Shown here: in pieces, positions 45,193 through 54,616 of the stretch
How positions within the stretch are numbered: position 1 is the stretch's first letter
How the letters are laid out: every line of letters begins with the position of its first letter
NCBI RefSeq assembly: GCF_024734665.1
Contig: NZ_CP102931.1
Location: forward strand, 5,206,001-5,270,000
DNA from: Variovorax paradoxus
GTDB lineage: Bacteria > Pseudomonadota > Gammaproteobacteria > Burkholderiales > Burkholderiaceae_C
Length of the DNA stretch: 64,000 nt
Direction of reading: 5' to 3'
Made by a program: the position numbers and the translations under genes
Notes under the pieces: model-generated
Databases searched by the model: none
Seen by the model: only the letters and a program-made list of their open reading frames with translations
Told to the model about the DNA's origin: nothing

Positions 45193-46140
45193 TCAGCGCC
45201 CCTTGCGTGTGAAAACGAAAATGCCCGCAATGACGAGCACAGTGCCGGCCGCGATCCACGGCGTGAACGGCTCGCCCAGTATGACCACCCCCATGAGGAT
45301 GGTCGACAGCGGCCCGATCATGCCGGTTTGCGCGGCCACGGCGGGGCCGATGCGTTCGATGGCCATCATCACCATCAGCACGGGCACCGCCGTGCAAAGC
45401 GTGGCGTTGAGCACCGACAGCCAGATCACCTCGGGCGCCACCTGCATCGCCACGCTCATCGGTCGCGTCAGCACGAACTGCAGGATGCACAGCACGCAAG
45501 CCACGGTGGTGGCCAGTCCCACGAGCCGCAGCGACCCCAGGCGCTTGACGAACTCGCCGCTGTAGACGAGATAGCCCGCATAGCTCACCGCGCTCAGGAA
45601 CACCAGGAACGCGCCCCACGCCGCCGCCCCGCCGCCCTTGCCGCCGCCCCCGGTCCACAGTTCGTGGCCGAACACCAGCAGCACGCCGGCATAGCTCACG
45701 ATCATGCCCAGCACCTGCGGGCGCGTGGCGCGCCGCCGGTACATCAGCCAGCCGAACAGCAGCACCAGCGTGGGGTTGAGATACAGGATCAGCCGCTCGA
45801 AGCTGGCCGAGATGTACGCGAGCCCCGCAAAGTCGAGAAAGCTCGCGAGGTAGTAGCCCGAGAAGCCGAGCCCGATCACGCCGATCCAGTCGCGGCCCGT
45901 CAGCGCAGGCTTGCCGCGCCCCGCCCACCATGCCATCACGGCAAAGAGCGGCAGCGCGAACAGCATGCGCAGCATGATGAGCGTGATGGCGTCCACGCCG
46001 TAGCGGTACGCCAGCTTGACGATGATGGCCTTGCCGCTGAACGCGATGGCGCCCAGCGTGGCAAGGATCAGACCGGACGCATAGCCTTTTCTTGCGCCGT
46101 CGTGAGTGGGGATGCCGAGCGATGCGGCTGTCTTGTTCAT
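45193..46140 (-). CDS. EamA-family (DMT) transporter
   Basis: A 315-residue transporter with about ten membrane segments. The first repeat contains LATLGAIAFSGKAIIVKLAY and the second ends VILGEPFTPWIAAGTVLVIA. A glycine-rich loop (TGGGGKGGGAAAW) lies between the repeats. It lies 39 bases after the gamma-glutamyltransferase gene and 39 before the SDR gene, and so may export a product of that group. Confidence 0.84.
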   Translation of the reverse strand: MNKTAASLGIPTHDGARKGYASGLILATLGAIAFSGKAIIVKLAYRYGVDAITLIMLRMLFALPLFAVMAWWAGRGKPALTGRDWIGVIGLGFSGYYLASFLDFAGLAYISASFERLILYLNPTLVLLFGWLMYRRRATRPQVLGMIVSYAGVLLVFGHELWTGGGGKGGGAAAWGAFLVFLSAVSYAGYLVYSGEFVKRLGSLRLVGLATTVACVLCILQFVLTRPMSVAMQVAPEVIWLSVLNATLCTAVPVLMVMMAIERIGPAVAAQTGMIGPLSTILMGVVILGEPFTPWIAAGTVLVIAGIFVFTRKGR

Positions 46141-46179
46141 CCCCCGATCATCGCGGCAACTTCAAACCCTTGCTTTTGC

Positions 46180-47793
46180 TCAGTACCCCGCAGCCACGCC
46201 GTCGCGGCGCGGATCGCTGGCGGCCACATAGCCCTCCACCGATGGCTCGCCCGCGCGCCAGATGAACTGGCCGGCGCCGAAGTCCTGGTACGAGTCGTTG
46301 ATCACTTCCAGGTGATGGCCCAGGTCGCGCAGGCCCTGCACCGTGGCCGGGTTCATCGCGGCCTCCACGTTGATCTCGAGCCCCGCGTTGAAGCGCCAAC
46401 GCGGCGCGTCGCAGGCGGCCTGCGGGTTCTGCTTGTAGTCGAGCATGCGAACCAGCGTCTGCATGTGGCCCTGCGGCTGCATGTTGCCGCCCATCACGCC
46501 GAAGCTCATCACCGGCTGGCCGTCCTTGGTGAGGAAGGCCGGAATGATGGTGTGGAACGGGCGCTTGCCCGGGGCCACCACGTTCGGGCTCTCGGCCTTC
46601 AGGCTGAAGCCGTGGCCGCGGTTCTGCAGGCTGATGCCGAATTCGGGCTCCACGCAGCCCGAGCCGAAGCCCATGTAGTTGCTCTGGATGAAACTCACCA
46701 TCATGCCGCTCTCGTCGGCAGCCGTGAGGTAGATGGTGCCGCCCTTCACGGGGTTGCCGGCCTTGAAGTCCTGTGCGCGCTGAGCGTCGATGAGGCGGGC
46801 GCGCGAGGCGAGGTACGCATCGTCGAGCATCTGCTCGGTCGTGACTTCCATCGTCTTGCGTTCCGACACGTAGCGGTACACGTCGGCAAAGGCCAGCTTC
46901 ATCGCTTCGATCTGCAGATGCTGCGATTGCACCGAGTCGACCGGCAGCGAGGCGATGTCGAATTTTTCGAGAATGCCGAGCGCGATCAGCGCGGCAATGC
47001 CTTGGCCGTTAGGCGGAATCTCATGCAGCGTGTGGCCGCGGTAGTCGCGCGAGATCGGCTTGACCCACTCGGGCTGGTAGGCCGCGAGGTCAGCCACCGT
47101 GAGCGCACCGCCCTGCTCGGCCGAGAACTTCGCCAGCGCCTCGGCGATTTCGCCGTTGTAGTAGGCCTCGCCCTTGGTGCGGGCAATGGCCTTGAGCGCA
47201 CGCGCGGCGGCCGTGAAACGGAACAGCTCGCCCACCTCGGGCGCACGGCCCCACGGCAGGAAGGTCTGCGCAAAGCCCGGCTGCGAACCCAGCAACGGCG
47301 TGGCCGCGGCCCACTTGCCCTGCACCACCGGCGGCACCAGATAGCCGCGCTCGGCGATGTCGATGGCCGGCGCCAGCAGGTCGGCGAACGGCAGCTTGCC
47401 GAAGCGCTCGCTCATGGCAACCCAGCCACGCACAGCGCCCGGCACCGTGACCGAATCGATGCCGCGCATCGGTGGTGTGGTGGCGTCAGCGCCGTACTTG
47501 GACTTGAAGTACTCCGGCGTCCAGGCCTTGGGCGCGGGGCCCGAGGCGTTGAGGCCGTGCAGTTCCTTGCCGTCCCACAGGATGCAGAAGGCGTCGCTGC
47601 CCAGGCCGTTGCTCACTGGCTCGACCAGCGTCATCACGGCGGCAGTGGCAATGGCCGCATCGACCGCGTTGCCGCCCTGCTGCAGGATGCGCAACCCGGC
47701 CTGCGAGGCCAGCGGATGCGAGGTCGACACCACGTTGCGCGCGAAGATCGGGATGCGGGTCGAGAGGTAGGGGTTGTTGAAATCGAAGTTCAT
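46180..47793 (-). CDS. Gamma-glutamyltransferase family protein, cytoplasmic type
   Basis: A 537-residue Ntn-hydrolase. The large-subunit part begins VVSTSHPLASQAGLRILQQGGNAVDAAIAT, and the predicted self-cleavage and nucleophile threonine is T353 in GGTIYLTAAD. A substrate-binding GVMGGNMQPQGH segment lies near the C-terminus. There is no signal peptide, unlike periplasmic Ggt, so it probably acts in the cytoplasm on a gamma-glutamyl compound or related amide. It follows the Bug receptor gene after 25 bases, which suggests that the receptor and enzyme share a substrate. Confidence 0.86.
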   Translation of the reverse strand: MNFDFNNPYLSTRIPIFARNVVSTSHPLASQAGLRILQQGGNAVDAAIATAAVMTLVEPVSNGLGSDAFCILWDGKELHGLNASGPAPKAWTPEYFKSKYGADATTPPMRGIDSVTVPGAVRGWVAMSERFGKLPFADLLAPAIDIAERGYLVPPVVQGKWAAATPLLGSQPGFAQTFLPWGRAPEVGELFRFTAAARALKAIARTKGEAYYNGEIAEALAKFSAEQGGALTVADLAAYQPEWVKPISRDYRGHTLHEIPPNGQGIAALIALGILEKFDIASLPVDSVQSQHLQIEAMKLAFADVYRYVSERKTMEVTTEQMLDDAYLASRARLIDAQRAQDFKAGNPVKGGTIYLTAADESGMMVSFIQSNYMGFGSGCVEPEFGISLQNRGHGFSLKAESPNVVAPGKRPFHTIIPAFLTKDGQPVMSFGVMGGNMQPQGHMQTLVRMLDYKQNPQAACDAPRWRFNAGLEINVEAAMNPATVQGLRDLGHHLEVINDSYQDFGAGQFIWRAGEPSVEGYVAASDPRRDGVAAGY

Positions 47794-47818
47794 TTCGGCG
47801 TGCTCTTCTTTCTCTGCT

Positions 47819-48790
47819 TCATTCGTTGGTGATCTTGCGGTCGACGACGATCTTCTTCCACTTGGCGGCGTCGGCAGCGACCATCTTCGCGAACTGATCG
47901 GGCGTACCCGGCGTCGCGGTTTCGATGCCCAGGCGGGCGAGCTTCTCTTTCACTTCAGGATCGGCCAGCGCCTCGTTGGCCGCCTTGTTGATCTTCGCGA
48001 CGATGTCCGCCGGCAGGTTCTTCGGGCCATAGAAGCCGAACCACGTGTTCGACTCGTAGCCCGGCAGCGTGTCGGCAATGGGCGGCAGTTCGGGCGCCAG
48101 CGGGCTGCGCTTGAGCGAGGTAACGCCCAATGCACGCAGGCGGCCGTCACGCACGTGCGGCATGCCGGTGGGCAGCGAGTCGAACAGCACGTCGATCTTG
48201 CCGCTGATGAGGTCGGGAATGGCCAGCGCCGTGCCCTTGTAGGGAATGTGCGTGACGAACACGCCGGCCTGCGCCTTGAACAGCTCGGCCGTGAGCTGCA
48301 CGATGGTGCCGTTGCCGCTCGATGCGTAGTTGAGCTTGCCGGGGTTCCTCTTCGCGTAGTCGATCCACTCGCGCACTGTCTTGGCGGGCGAATTGACCGG
48401 CACCAGCATGATGCTGGCCGCGTCGCCCACGTGCGCGATGGGCGTGAAGTCGCGCACCGTGTCGTAGGGCAGCTTGCTGACGGCGGGGCCGATCGAGTGC
48501 GTGCTGGTGGTGGCCAGCAGGATCGTGTAGCCGTCGGCCGGGGCCTTGGCAGCCTGGTCGGAACCGATGGCCCCGCCAGCGCCGGGCTTGTTGTCGACCA
48601 CCAGCGTGGTGCCGAGCTTCTCGCTCATCTTCTGTCCCAGCGTGCGGGCGAAGAGATCGGTGGCGCCGGCCGCCGGGAACGGCACGATCAGTCGGATCGG
48701 CTTGTTCGGGTAGCCCTGGGCCAGGCTGGCGGACGAGGCGGCCATGCCGAGCGCAACGGCGAGCACCTGGAGGAACTGGAGGCGTTTCAT
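47819..48790 (-). CDS. Bug-family receptor (TctC-like)
   Basis: A 323-residue periplasmic receptor. The signal peptide covers about 1-24 (AVALGMAASSASLAQG), and the mature start is YPNKPIRLIVPFPAAGATDL, followed by DNKPGAGGAIGSDQAAKA. It is divergent from the LysR gene at 48887 and heads a row with the gamma-glutamyltransferase, EamA and SDR genes. The membrane genes tctB-tctA lie just beyond the LysR gene and may be its partners. Confidence 0.88.
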   Translation of the reverse strand: MKRLQFLQVLAVALGMAASSASLAQGYPNKPIRLIVPFPAAGATDLFARTLGQKMSEKLGTTLVVDNKPGAGGAIGSDQAAKAPADGYTILLATTSTHSIGPAVSKLPYDTVRDFTPIAHVGDAASIMLVPVNSPAKTVREWIDYAKRNPGKLNYASSGNGTIVQLTAELFKAQAGVFVTHIPYKGTALAIPDLISGKIDVLFDSLPTGMPHVRDGRLRALGVTSLKRSPLAPELPPIADTLPGYESNTWFGFYGPKNLPADIVAKINKAANEALADPEVKEKLARLGIETATPGTPDQFAKMVAADAAKWKKIVVDRKITNE

Positions 48791-48853
48791 GTACGGAATT
48801 CTGTGCCTGTGAACGAAAAAAGGATGCTATGCAGCGGCAGCGCATCAAGCCAG

Positions 48854-48867
48854 ATAATTCTGCTTAT
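48854..48867. promoter_or_regulatory. Candidate LysR-type operator
   Basis: ATAA-N6-TTAT forms a perfect dyad 19 bases before the LysR start codon in the 96-bp region shared with the divergent Bug gene. AT-rich dyads at this place are typical of LysR regulator sites; here it is suggested by position and symmetry only. Confidence 0.4.
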
Positions 48868-48886
48868 TCAACTATCAAAGCTGTTT

Positions 48887-49810
48887 ATGGCAAGGAACAC
48901 CGCTGAAGAGATCTCGCTGCAGCAGTTGCGGGCGCTGACGGCGGTGGCCGAAACAGGCAGCTTCACACTGGCGGCCGAGGCCCTGCAGCTCACGCAGCCG
49001 GCCATCAGCCATCTGGTCAAGCGCCTGGAAGAAGAGCTGGCGCAGCCGCTGGTGGTGCGCGGCCGCCGCATCCGCATGACCAATGCGGGCCAGATGATGG
49101 TCGACACGGCCGTGCGTGCACTGCGCCTCATCGATGAATCCGTCGACGCCTGCCGCTCGCAATCGCAGTTGCGCGAAGGCCGCATCGTGCTGGCGGTGGG
49201 CCATCTGACCGCCGGCGCCCTGCTGCCGCCGTTGCTCGGCCGCTTTTCGCAGAAGCACCCTACGCTCGCGACCACACTGCTCGACAGCACGGCAGATCAG
49301 ATGATCTCGCGCATCCTCTCGCAGGAGGCCGACCTGGGCTTCGGCTCGGACATCGGCCAGAAGCATTCGGAGCTGGCAACGGAGCCGCTGTTCTCCGACC
49401 GCATGGCCCTCTTCGTGCGGGACGACCATCCGCTGGCGCAGCACGCCGTGGTCGAGGCCCGGCACCTTGAAGCGCTGCCCTTCATCCACGTCAACCCCGA
49501 CGCCAATGTGTGGCGTGCCGTGAGCCGCCAACTGTCGAGCGTGGCCAATGTGTACCCGCGCGTGGTGCATCACGTGTCGATGCTGTCGACGGCCTTCGGC
49601 CTCATCCAGGCTGGCGCGGGAGTGGCGCTGCTGCCGCGCTATGTGGAAGTGCTGATGCCGGCCAACCTCCGCGCGCTGGGCGTGGTGCGGCCCACGCTGG
49701 AATATCCGGTGGTTGCCATTCGGCTGGCCAAGCATCCGCTCAATCCGGCTGCCATGGCTTTTCTGGCGATGGCTCGGCAGCATATGAAGCCGCCCCGAAC
49801 GCGCACCTAG
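48887..49810 (+). CDS. LysR-family transcriptional regulator
   Basis: A 307-residue regulator. The winged HTH at about 9-68 (LQQLRALTAVAETGSFTLAA, QPAISHLVKRLEEEL) is followed by a two-lobed effector domain. It lies between the receptor gene (divergent) and tctBA (convergent), and so is placed to control the receptor-ggt-eamA-SDR row and perhaps the transporter. ATG 48887 has no clear Shine-Dalgarno sequence. Confidence 0.88.
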   Translation: MARNTAEEISLQQLRALTAVAETGSFTLAAEALQLTQPAISHLVKRLEEELAQPLVVRGRRIRMTNAGQMMVDTAVRALRLIDESVDACRSQSQLREGRIVLAVGHLTAGALLPPLLGRFSQKHPTLATTLLDSTADQMISRILSQEADLGFGSDIGQKHSELATEPLFSDRMALFVRDDHPLAQHAVVEARHLEALPFIHVNPDANVWRAVSRQLSSVANVYPRVVHHVSMLSTAFGLIQAGAGVALLPRYVEVLMPANLRALGVVRPTLEYPVVAIRLAKHPLNPAAMAFLAMARQHMKPPRTRT

Positions 49811-49828
49811 AGAGTCGTCGCATAAACG

Positions 49829-49852
49829 AAAAACGGCGCCCGAAGGCGCCGT
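49829..49852 (-). terminator. Terminator between LysR gene and tctA
   Basis: ACGGCGCC (49833-49840) pairs with GGCGCCGT (49845-49852) around a CGAA loop. The A run at 49829-49833 becomes a T5 tail on the minus strand, so it ends the tctBA transcript; the same hairpin may also end the LysR transcript. Confidence 0.8.
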
Positions 49853-49873
49853 CTTGAAGGGAGCAGAACGCCG

Positions 49874-51385
49874 TCAGTCTTCGACGAAGGCCTCTTCGCG
49901 CTTCGACTTCACAGCCGGCAGCAGCACGATGATCAGCAGCAATGCAGCCGCAGCCAGCAGGCTCGCCGAGATCGGACGCGTCACGAACACGCTCCAGTCG
50001 CCACGCGACAGCAGCAGCGAGCGGCGCAGGTTCTCCTCCATCATCGGCCCGAGGATGAAGCCCAGCAGTAGCGGCGCAGGCTCGCAACCCAGCTTGAAGA
50101 AGGTGTAGCCCACCAGACCGAAGATGCCCACCATCCAGATGTCGAAGGTGTTGTTGTTGGTCGAGTACACGCCGATCGCGCAGAACAGCACGATCGCCGG
50201 GAACAGGTACTTGTACGGCACCGACAACAGCTTGATCCACATGCCGATCAGCGGCAGGTTCAGGATGATCAGCATCGCGTTGCCGATCCACATCGAGGCG
50301 ATCAGGCCCCAGAACAGCTCGGGGTTGCTGGTCATGACCTGCGGGCCGGGCTGGATGTTGTGGATCGTCATGGCGCCCACCATCAGCGCCATCACCGCGT
50401 TGGGCGGAATACCCAGCGTCAGCAGCGGGATGAAGGAAGTTTGCGCACCGGCGTTGTTGGCCGACTCGGGAGCCGCCACGCCGCGGATGTTGCCCTTGCC
50501 GAAGGGCACTTCGCCCGGCTTCAGCTTGGTCTTCTTCTCGATCGTGTAGGCCGCGAAGGCTGCCAGCAGCGCGCCGCCGCCAGGCAAGATGCCAAGAGCC
50601 GCACCCAGTGCCGTGCCGCGAAGCACCGCGGGAACCATGCGCTTGAAGTCTTCCTTGGTCGGGAACAGGCCCGAGACCTTGGCAGTGAACACTTCACGCT
50701 CGTCATCGGGGCGCGAGAGGTTGGCAATGATTTCGCCGTAACCGAACACGCCCATGGCGATGGCCACGAAGCCGATGCCGTCGGTGAGCTCCGGAATGTC
50801 GAAGCTGTAGCGAGCGACACCCGAGTTCACGTCTGTGCCGACCAGACCCATCAGCAGGCCCAGCACGATCATCGCGATGGCCTTGAGCAGCGAGCCCGAG
50901 GCCAGCACCACGGCGCCGATCAGGCCCAGGATCATCAGCGAGAAGTATTCGGCCGGACCGAACTTGAAGGCCAGCTCGGTCAGCGGCGGCGCGAAGGCGG
51001 CCAGGATCAGCGTGCCCACGCAACCGGCGAAGAACGAGCCCAGGCCGGCCGCAGCGAGCGCCGGACCCGCACGGCCCTTGCGCGCCATCTGGTAGCCGTC
51101 GATCACGGTCACCACCGACGATGATTCGCCCGGCAGGTTGACCAGAATCGCGGTGGTGGAGCCGCCGTACTGTGCGCCGTAGTAGATGCCGGCCAGCATG
51201 ATCAGCGCCGACACGGGCGGCAACGCGTACGTGGCCGGCAGCAGCATCGCGATGGTCGCGACCGGGCCGATGCCCGGAAGCACGCCGATCAGCGTGCCCA
51301 GAATGCAGCCGACGAGGCAGTACAGCAGGTTGGTGAAGGTAAAGGCAACGCCAAAACCCATCGAGAGGTGTTCAACCAATTCCAT
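49874..51385 (-). CDS. tctA: Tripartite tricarboxylate transporter permease TctA
   Basis: A 503-residue inner-membrane protein with about twelve hydrophobic segments and the TctA signature GVLPGIGPVATIAMLLP near residues 39-55 and its repeat GILPGGGALLAAFAAY. It is the large carrier subunit that works with TctB and a periplasmic Bug receptor. It follows tctB by 19 bases. The end is a charged tail, VKSKREEAFVED. Confidence 0.92.
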   Translation of the reverse strand: MELVEHLSMGFGVAFTFTNLLYCLVGCILGTLIGVLPGIGPVATIAMLLPATYALPPVSALIMLAGIYYGAQYGGSTTAILVNLPGESSSVVTVIDGYQMARKGRAGPALAAAGLGSFFAGCVGTLILAAFAPPLTELAFKFGPAEYFSLMILGLIGAVVLASGSLLKAIAMIVLGLLMGLVGTDVNSGVARYSFDIPELTDGIGFVAIAMGVFGYGEIIANLSRPDDEREVFTAKVSGLFPTKEDFKRMVPAVLRGTALGAALGILPGGGALLAAFAAYTIEKKTKLKPGEVPFGKGNIRGVAAPESANNAGAQTSFIPLLTLGIPPNAVMALMVGAMTIHNIQPGPQVMTSNPELFWGLIASMWIGNAMLIILNLPLIGMWIKLLSVPYKYLFPAIVLFCAIGVYSTNNNTFDIWMVGIFGLVGYTFFKLGCEPAPLLLGFILGPMMEENLRRSLLLSRGDWSVFVTRPISASLLAAAALLLIIVLLPAVKSKREEAFVED

Positions 51386-51404
51386 GATGTGAGCAGCTTT
51401 CTTC

Positions 51405-51893
51405 TCAGCCGGTGATGAAGGTCGGCCAGACCTGGATCTGGAGCTTCAGCGCCCAGATGAACGCGACATAGCTGCCGACGGCCAGCACAGTGGCCAGGAC
51501 GAGCACGCTGGGCAACTTGAACTCATGGCCCGCAAGGCTGGAGATGATCACCAGCGCGTAGATGGCGATGATCATGCCCATGGCCGGCACGCCGATGCTC
51601 GGCAGGCCGCCGAGCAGGATGCCGAATGCGAGGTTGGCGCCCAGGATGAACACCACCTGCTTCCAGGCCCACTTGCCGATCTTTTCGCCGTCGGTGGTTT
51701 CAACGGTGAGCCCGCTGAACATGATCCCGAGGCCGATGAGGGCCATCAGGATGCCGAGCATCAACGGGAAATAACCCGGACCCATGCGGGCCCCGGTGCC
51801 CACGGTGTAGGTGGTGGCGCCCCATGCGAACGCCACACCCACCACCGTGAACATCAGACCCGAGAAAAAGTCTTTCTGACTCTTGATCTTCAC
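51405..51893 (-). CDS. tctB: Tripartite tricarboxylate transporter small subunit TctB
   Basis: A 162-residue membrane protein with four hydrophobic segments and the TctB-type opening DFFSGLMFTVVGVAFAWGA. It starts with GTG at 51893, supported by GAGGAG upstream, and pairs with tctA after a 19-base gap. It is the first gene of the tctBA operon; the upstream region to the gspE-like stop is 136 bases. Confidence 0.88.
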   Translation of the reverse strand: MKIKSQKDFFSGLMFTVVGVAFAWGATTYTVGTGARMGPGYFPLMLGILMALIGLGIMFSGLTVETTDGEKIGKWAWKQVVFILGANLAFGILLGGLPSIGVPAMGMIIAIYALVIISSLAGHEFKLPSVLVLATVLAVGSYVAFIWALKLQIQVWPTFITG

Positions 51894-52029
51894 GAACAGT
51901 CTCCTCGAACAAATTTCGATGCGGGATTGTCGAGTCAGCTTCCGGTCAGACTGATGTGGATTCCACTAACCAAAGGCCTAGGGATAACCCGAAAGGTCTC
52001 AGCGGCCTCTCGGATGTTGAACTGCCGGA

Positions 52030-53826
52030 TTATTCCAGCGGCGGCGTGGCGCTCAGCACCTCTTCGATGGTCGTCACGCCTTCGGCCACGCGCAGCGCGC
52101 CGGCCAGCCGCAGCGGCCGCATGCCGTCGATCACGGCCTGCCTGCGCAGCCCGCCCAGGTTGGGCTCCTTCGTGACCTGCGCCTTGAACGCCTCGCTGAT
52201 GCTCAGCAGTTCGTACAGCCCCATGCGGCCCATGTACCCGGTCATGCGGCAATCGACACAACCCACCGGCTTGTAAGCGCGCACCGAGCCCGTGATCTGC
52301 CACGGCTTGACGATGGTCTCCAGCTTCTCGCGGGTGACGGTGTCGTCGGGCTGCTTGCAGTTGGGGCACAGCGTGCGCACCAGCCGCTGCGCGAGCACGC
52401 CCAGCATCACCGCGTTGATGAGGTACGAAGGCACGCCCAGCTCCATCATCCGCGTGATGGCGCTCGGCGCGTCGTTGGTGTGCAGCGTGCTGAAAACCAG
52501 GTGGCCGGTGAGCGCGGCCTGCACCGCCATCTCGGCAGTGGCGAGGTCGCGGATTTCGCCGACCATGATGATGTCCGGGTCCTGCCGCATCAGCGCGCGC
52601 AGGCCTTCGGTAAACCCGAAGTCCAGCTGCGGCTGCACCTGCGTCTGGTTGAACGAGGGCTCGATCATTTCGATCGGGTCTTCCACCGTGCTCACGTTGA
52701 CCTCTTCGGTCGCCACGCGCTTGAGCGTGGAATACAGCGTGGTGGTCTTGCCCGAGCCCGTGGGCCCGGTCACCAGGATGATGCCGTTGGGCCGCGTGAC
52801 CAGCTGTTCCCAGCGCTGCGCGTCGTGCTGCGCGAAGCCCAGCGCGTCGAGGTCTTTCACCGCGGTGTCGGGGTCGAAGATCCGCATCACCATCTTCTCG
52901 CCGAAGGCGGTCGGCAGGGTCGACAGGCGCATTTCGACTTCGTCGCCGCGCATGTTGCGGGTCTTGATGCGGCCGTCGAGCGGGCGGCGCTTTTCCACCA
53001 CGTCCATGCGGCCCAGCAGCTTGATGCGCGCGACCATCGCGTTCATCACGCCCATCGGCATCTGGTAGGCCGGATGCAGGATGCCGTCGATACGGAAGCG
53101 GATCACGCCCTGCTCGCGGCGCGGCTCCAGGTGGATGTCGCTCGCGCGCTGGTCGAAGGCGTACTGCCACAGCCAGTCGACCACCTGCACCACGCTCTGG
53201 TCGTTGGCGTCGAGCTGCTTGTTGCTCTTGCCGAGCTCCACCAGCTGCTCGAAGCTCGCGCCGCCGGTGTTGCCGCCGGCCTTCTGCGCGGCGCGCACCG
53301 ACTTCGCCAGCGCGAAGAACTCGGCCGTGTAGCGTTGGATGTCAGCCGGGTTGGCGACCACGCGGCGCACCGAGCGGCGCGCCTGGCGCTCGACCTCGGC
53401 GATCCAGTCGGTGAGGAAGGGCTCGGCCGTGGCCACCACCACCTCGTTGGGCAGCACCTGCACCGGCAGCACCTTGTGGCGCTCAGCATAGGCGGCGCTC
53501 ATGGTGTCGGCCACCTTGCCCACGTCGACCTTGAGCGGGTCGATGCGCAGGTACGTGAGCCCGGCGCGGCCCGCGAGCCATTGCGTAAGCATTTCGAGGT
53601 CTAGCGGCTTGTTGTCGCTCTCTCGCGTCATGGCCACGTTGGCCAGCCGCACCAGCGGTGCCTGCCGGCTTTCGGCCTGCGCGCAACGCGCGATGGTGCG
53701 CTTGGCTTCGACCGGGGAAATCACGCCATCGGCGGCGAGCCATTCAATAAGGCGCCGAAGGTCGAGCGGGCCTTCGTGGCGGGCGGCCAGGGGGGCGGGA
53801 GCAGAAACAGCGGGAACAGCGCTCAT
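52030..53826 (-). CDS. GspE/PilB-type secretion or pilus ATPase
   Basis: A 598-residue ATPase. The N-terminal GspE-II-like region (to about 180) is followed by a motor domain with Walker A GPTGSGKTTTLY (354-365), an Asp box near VSTVEDPIE and Walker B MVGEIRDLATA. Two CxxC pairs (CPNC and CVDC) form the zinc knob of type II/IV pilus ATPases. No pilin or secretin genes are nearby. ATG 53826 was chosen because the spermidine-synthase-like gene ends there (4-nt overlap). A hairpin CCGAAAGG/CCTCTCGG (51989-52013) follows the stop. Confidence 0.88.
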   Translation of the reverse strand: MSAVPAVSAPAPLAARHEGPLDLRRLIEWLAADGVISPVEAKRTIARCAQAESRQAPLVRLANVAMTRESDNKPLDLEMLTQWLAGRAGLTYLRIDPLKVDVGKVADTMSAAYAERHKVLPVQVLPNEVVVATAEPFLTDWIAEVERQARRSVRRVVANPADIQRYTAEFFALAKSVRAAQKAGGNTGGASFEQLVELGKSNKQLDANDQSVVQVVDWLWQYAFDQRASDIHLEPRREQGVIRFRIDGILHPAYQMPMGVMNAMVARIKLLGRMDVVEKRRPLDGRIKTRNMRGDEVEMRLSTLPTAFGEKMVMRIFDPDTAVKDLDALGFAQHDAQRWEQLVTRPNGIILVTGPTGSGKTTTLYSTLKRVATEEVNVSTVEDPIEMIEPSFNQTQVQPQLDFGFTEGLRALMRQDPDIIMVGEIRDLATAEMAVQAALTGHLVFSTLHTNDAPSAITRMMELGVPSYLINAVMLGVLAQRLVRTLCPNCKQPDDTVTREKLETIVKPWQITGSVRAYKPVGCVDCRMTGYMGRMGLYELLSISEAFKAQVTKEPNLGGLRRQAVIDGMRPLRLAGALRVAEGVTTIEEVLSATPPLE

Positions 53827-54608
53827 GGGCCGGCAGGTCGAGTGATTGAAATATTCAGAGGCTTGAAGACACGCAACCATTTCGGCGCGGGCAAGCCCCA
53901 GCGAGTCTGGATCGTTTGGGCGCGCTCGGCAAGCGCATCGCGCTTTGGACGGCTCGGGGTGCGCTGCGCGAGCACCACCGTGTTGCCTTCGCGCGTCGGC
54001 TTGAAGGCCCAGACGGCATCGGCGCCGAATGCGCCTGCAATCTTTTCGAGGCTGCGCTCGTAGCTCGACGAGCGGCCGAAGAGGTTGACCGTCATGCAGC
54101 CGTCTTCGGTGAGCAGCGCGCGGCAGTCGGCGTAGAACTCTTCGCTGTCGAGCACGGGCGCGGCGGCCTCGTGGTCGTACAGGTCGACCTGCAAGGCATC
54201 GACAGTGCCGTGCCATTCGGGCTTGCGGATCTCGGCTGCGGCGTCGGCGATCACCACGCGCAGCTTCGGGTCGTCGGGCGGCAGCTTGAACCAGCCGCGG
54301 CAGGCCGACACGACCTGCGGATTGAGCTCGATCGCGGTGGTGCGCATGCGCAGGATCTTGCGGCTGAACTTGGTGAGCGTGGCCGCACCCAGGCCGAGCT
54401 GCATCGCATGGCGGGTGGCCACGGTCTTGCCGTCGGCAAAGAGCAGCCAAGCCATCATGCGTTGCACGTATTCGAGTTCGATCTCGAAAGGCGCGTCGAG
54501 CTTCATCGAACCCTGGACCCATTCGGTGCCCAGGTGCAGGTAGCGGATGTCGCCCCAGTCGGAGAAATTGACTTCGGGGAGAGAAATAGAAGTTTTGCTC
54601 GATGCCAT
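53823..54608 (-). CDS. Spermidine-synthase-fold methyltransferase-like protein
   Basis: A 261-residue Rossmann-fold protein with a SpeE-like core: MQLGLGAATLTKF (69-81), IELNP (about 93-97), a DALQVDLYDHEAA acidic motif and NLFGRSSS. It lacks the full N-terminal beta domain of real spermidine synthases, so the product is unknown. It overlaps the ATPase gene by 4 nt and follows the glycosylase gene by eight bases. Confidence 0.72.
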   Translation of the reverse strand: MASSKTSISLPEVNFSDWGDIRYLHLGTEWVQGSMKLDAPFEIELEYVQRMMAWLLFADGKTVATRHAMQLGLGAATLTKFSRKILRMRTTAIELNPQVVSACRGWFKLPPDDPKLRVVIADAAAEIRKPEWHGTVDALQVDLYDHEAAAPVLDSEEFYADCRALLTEDGCMTVNLFGRSSSYERSLEKIAGAFGADAVWAFKPTREGNTVVLAQRTPSRPKRDALAERAQTIQTRWGLPAPKWLRVFKPLNISITRPAGP

Positions 54609-54616
54609 CGATGCCG

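Noticed and set aside
51978..51990. TAGGGATAAC block resembling part of a homing-endonuclease site
   Set aside because: Only ten bases match and no intron, intein or endonuclease gene is present; treated as chance.
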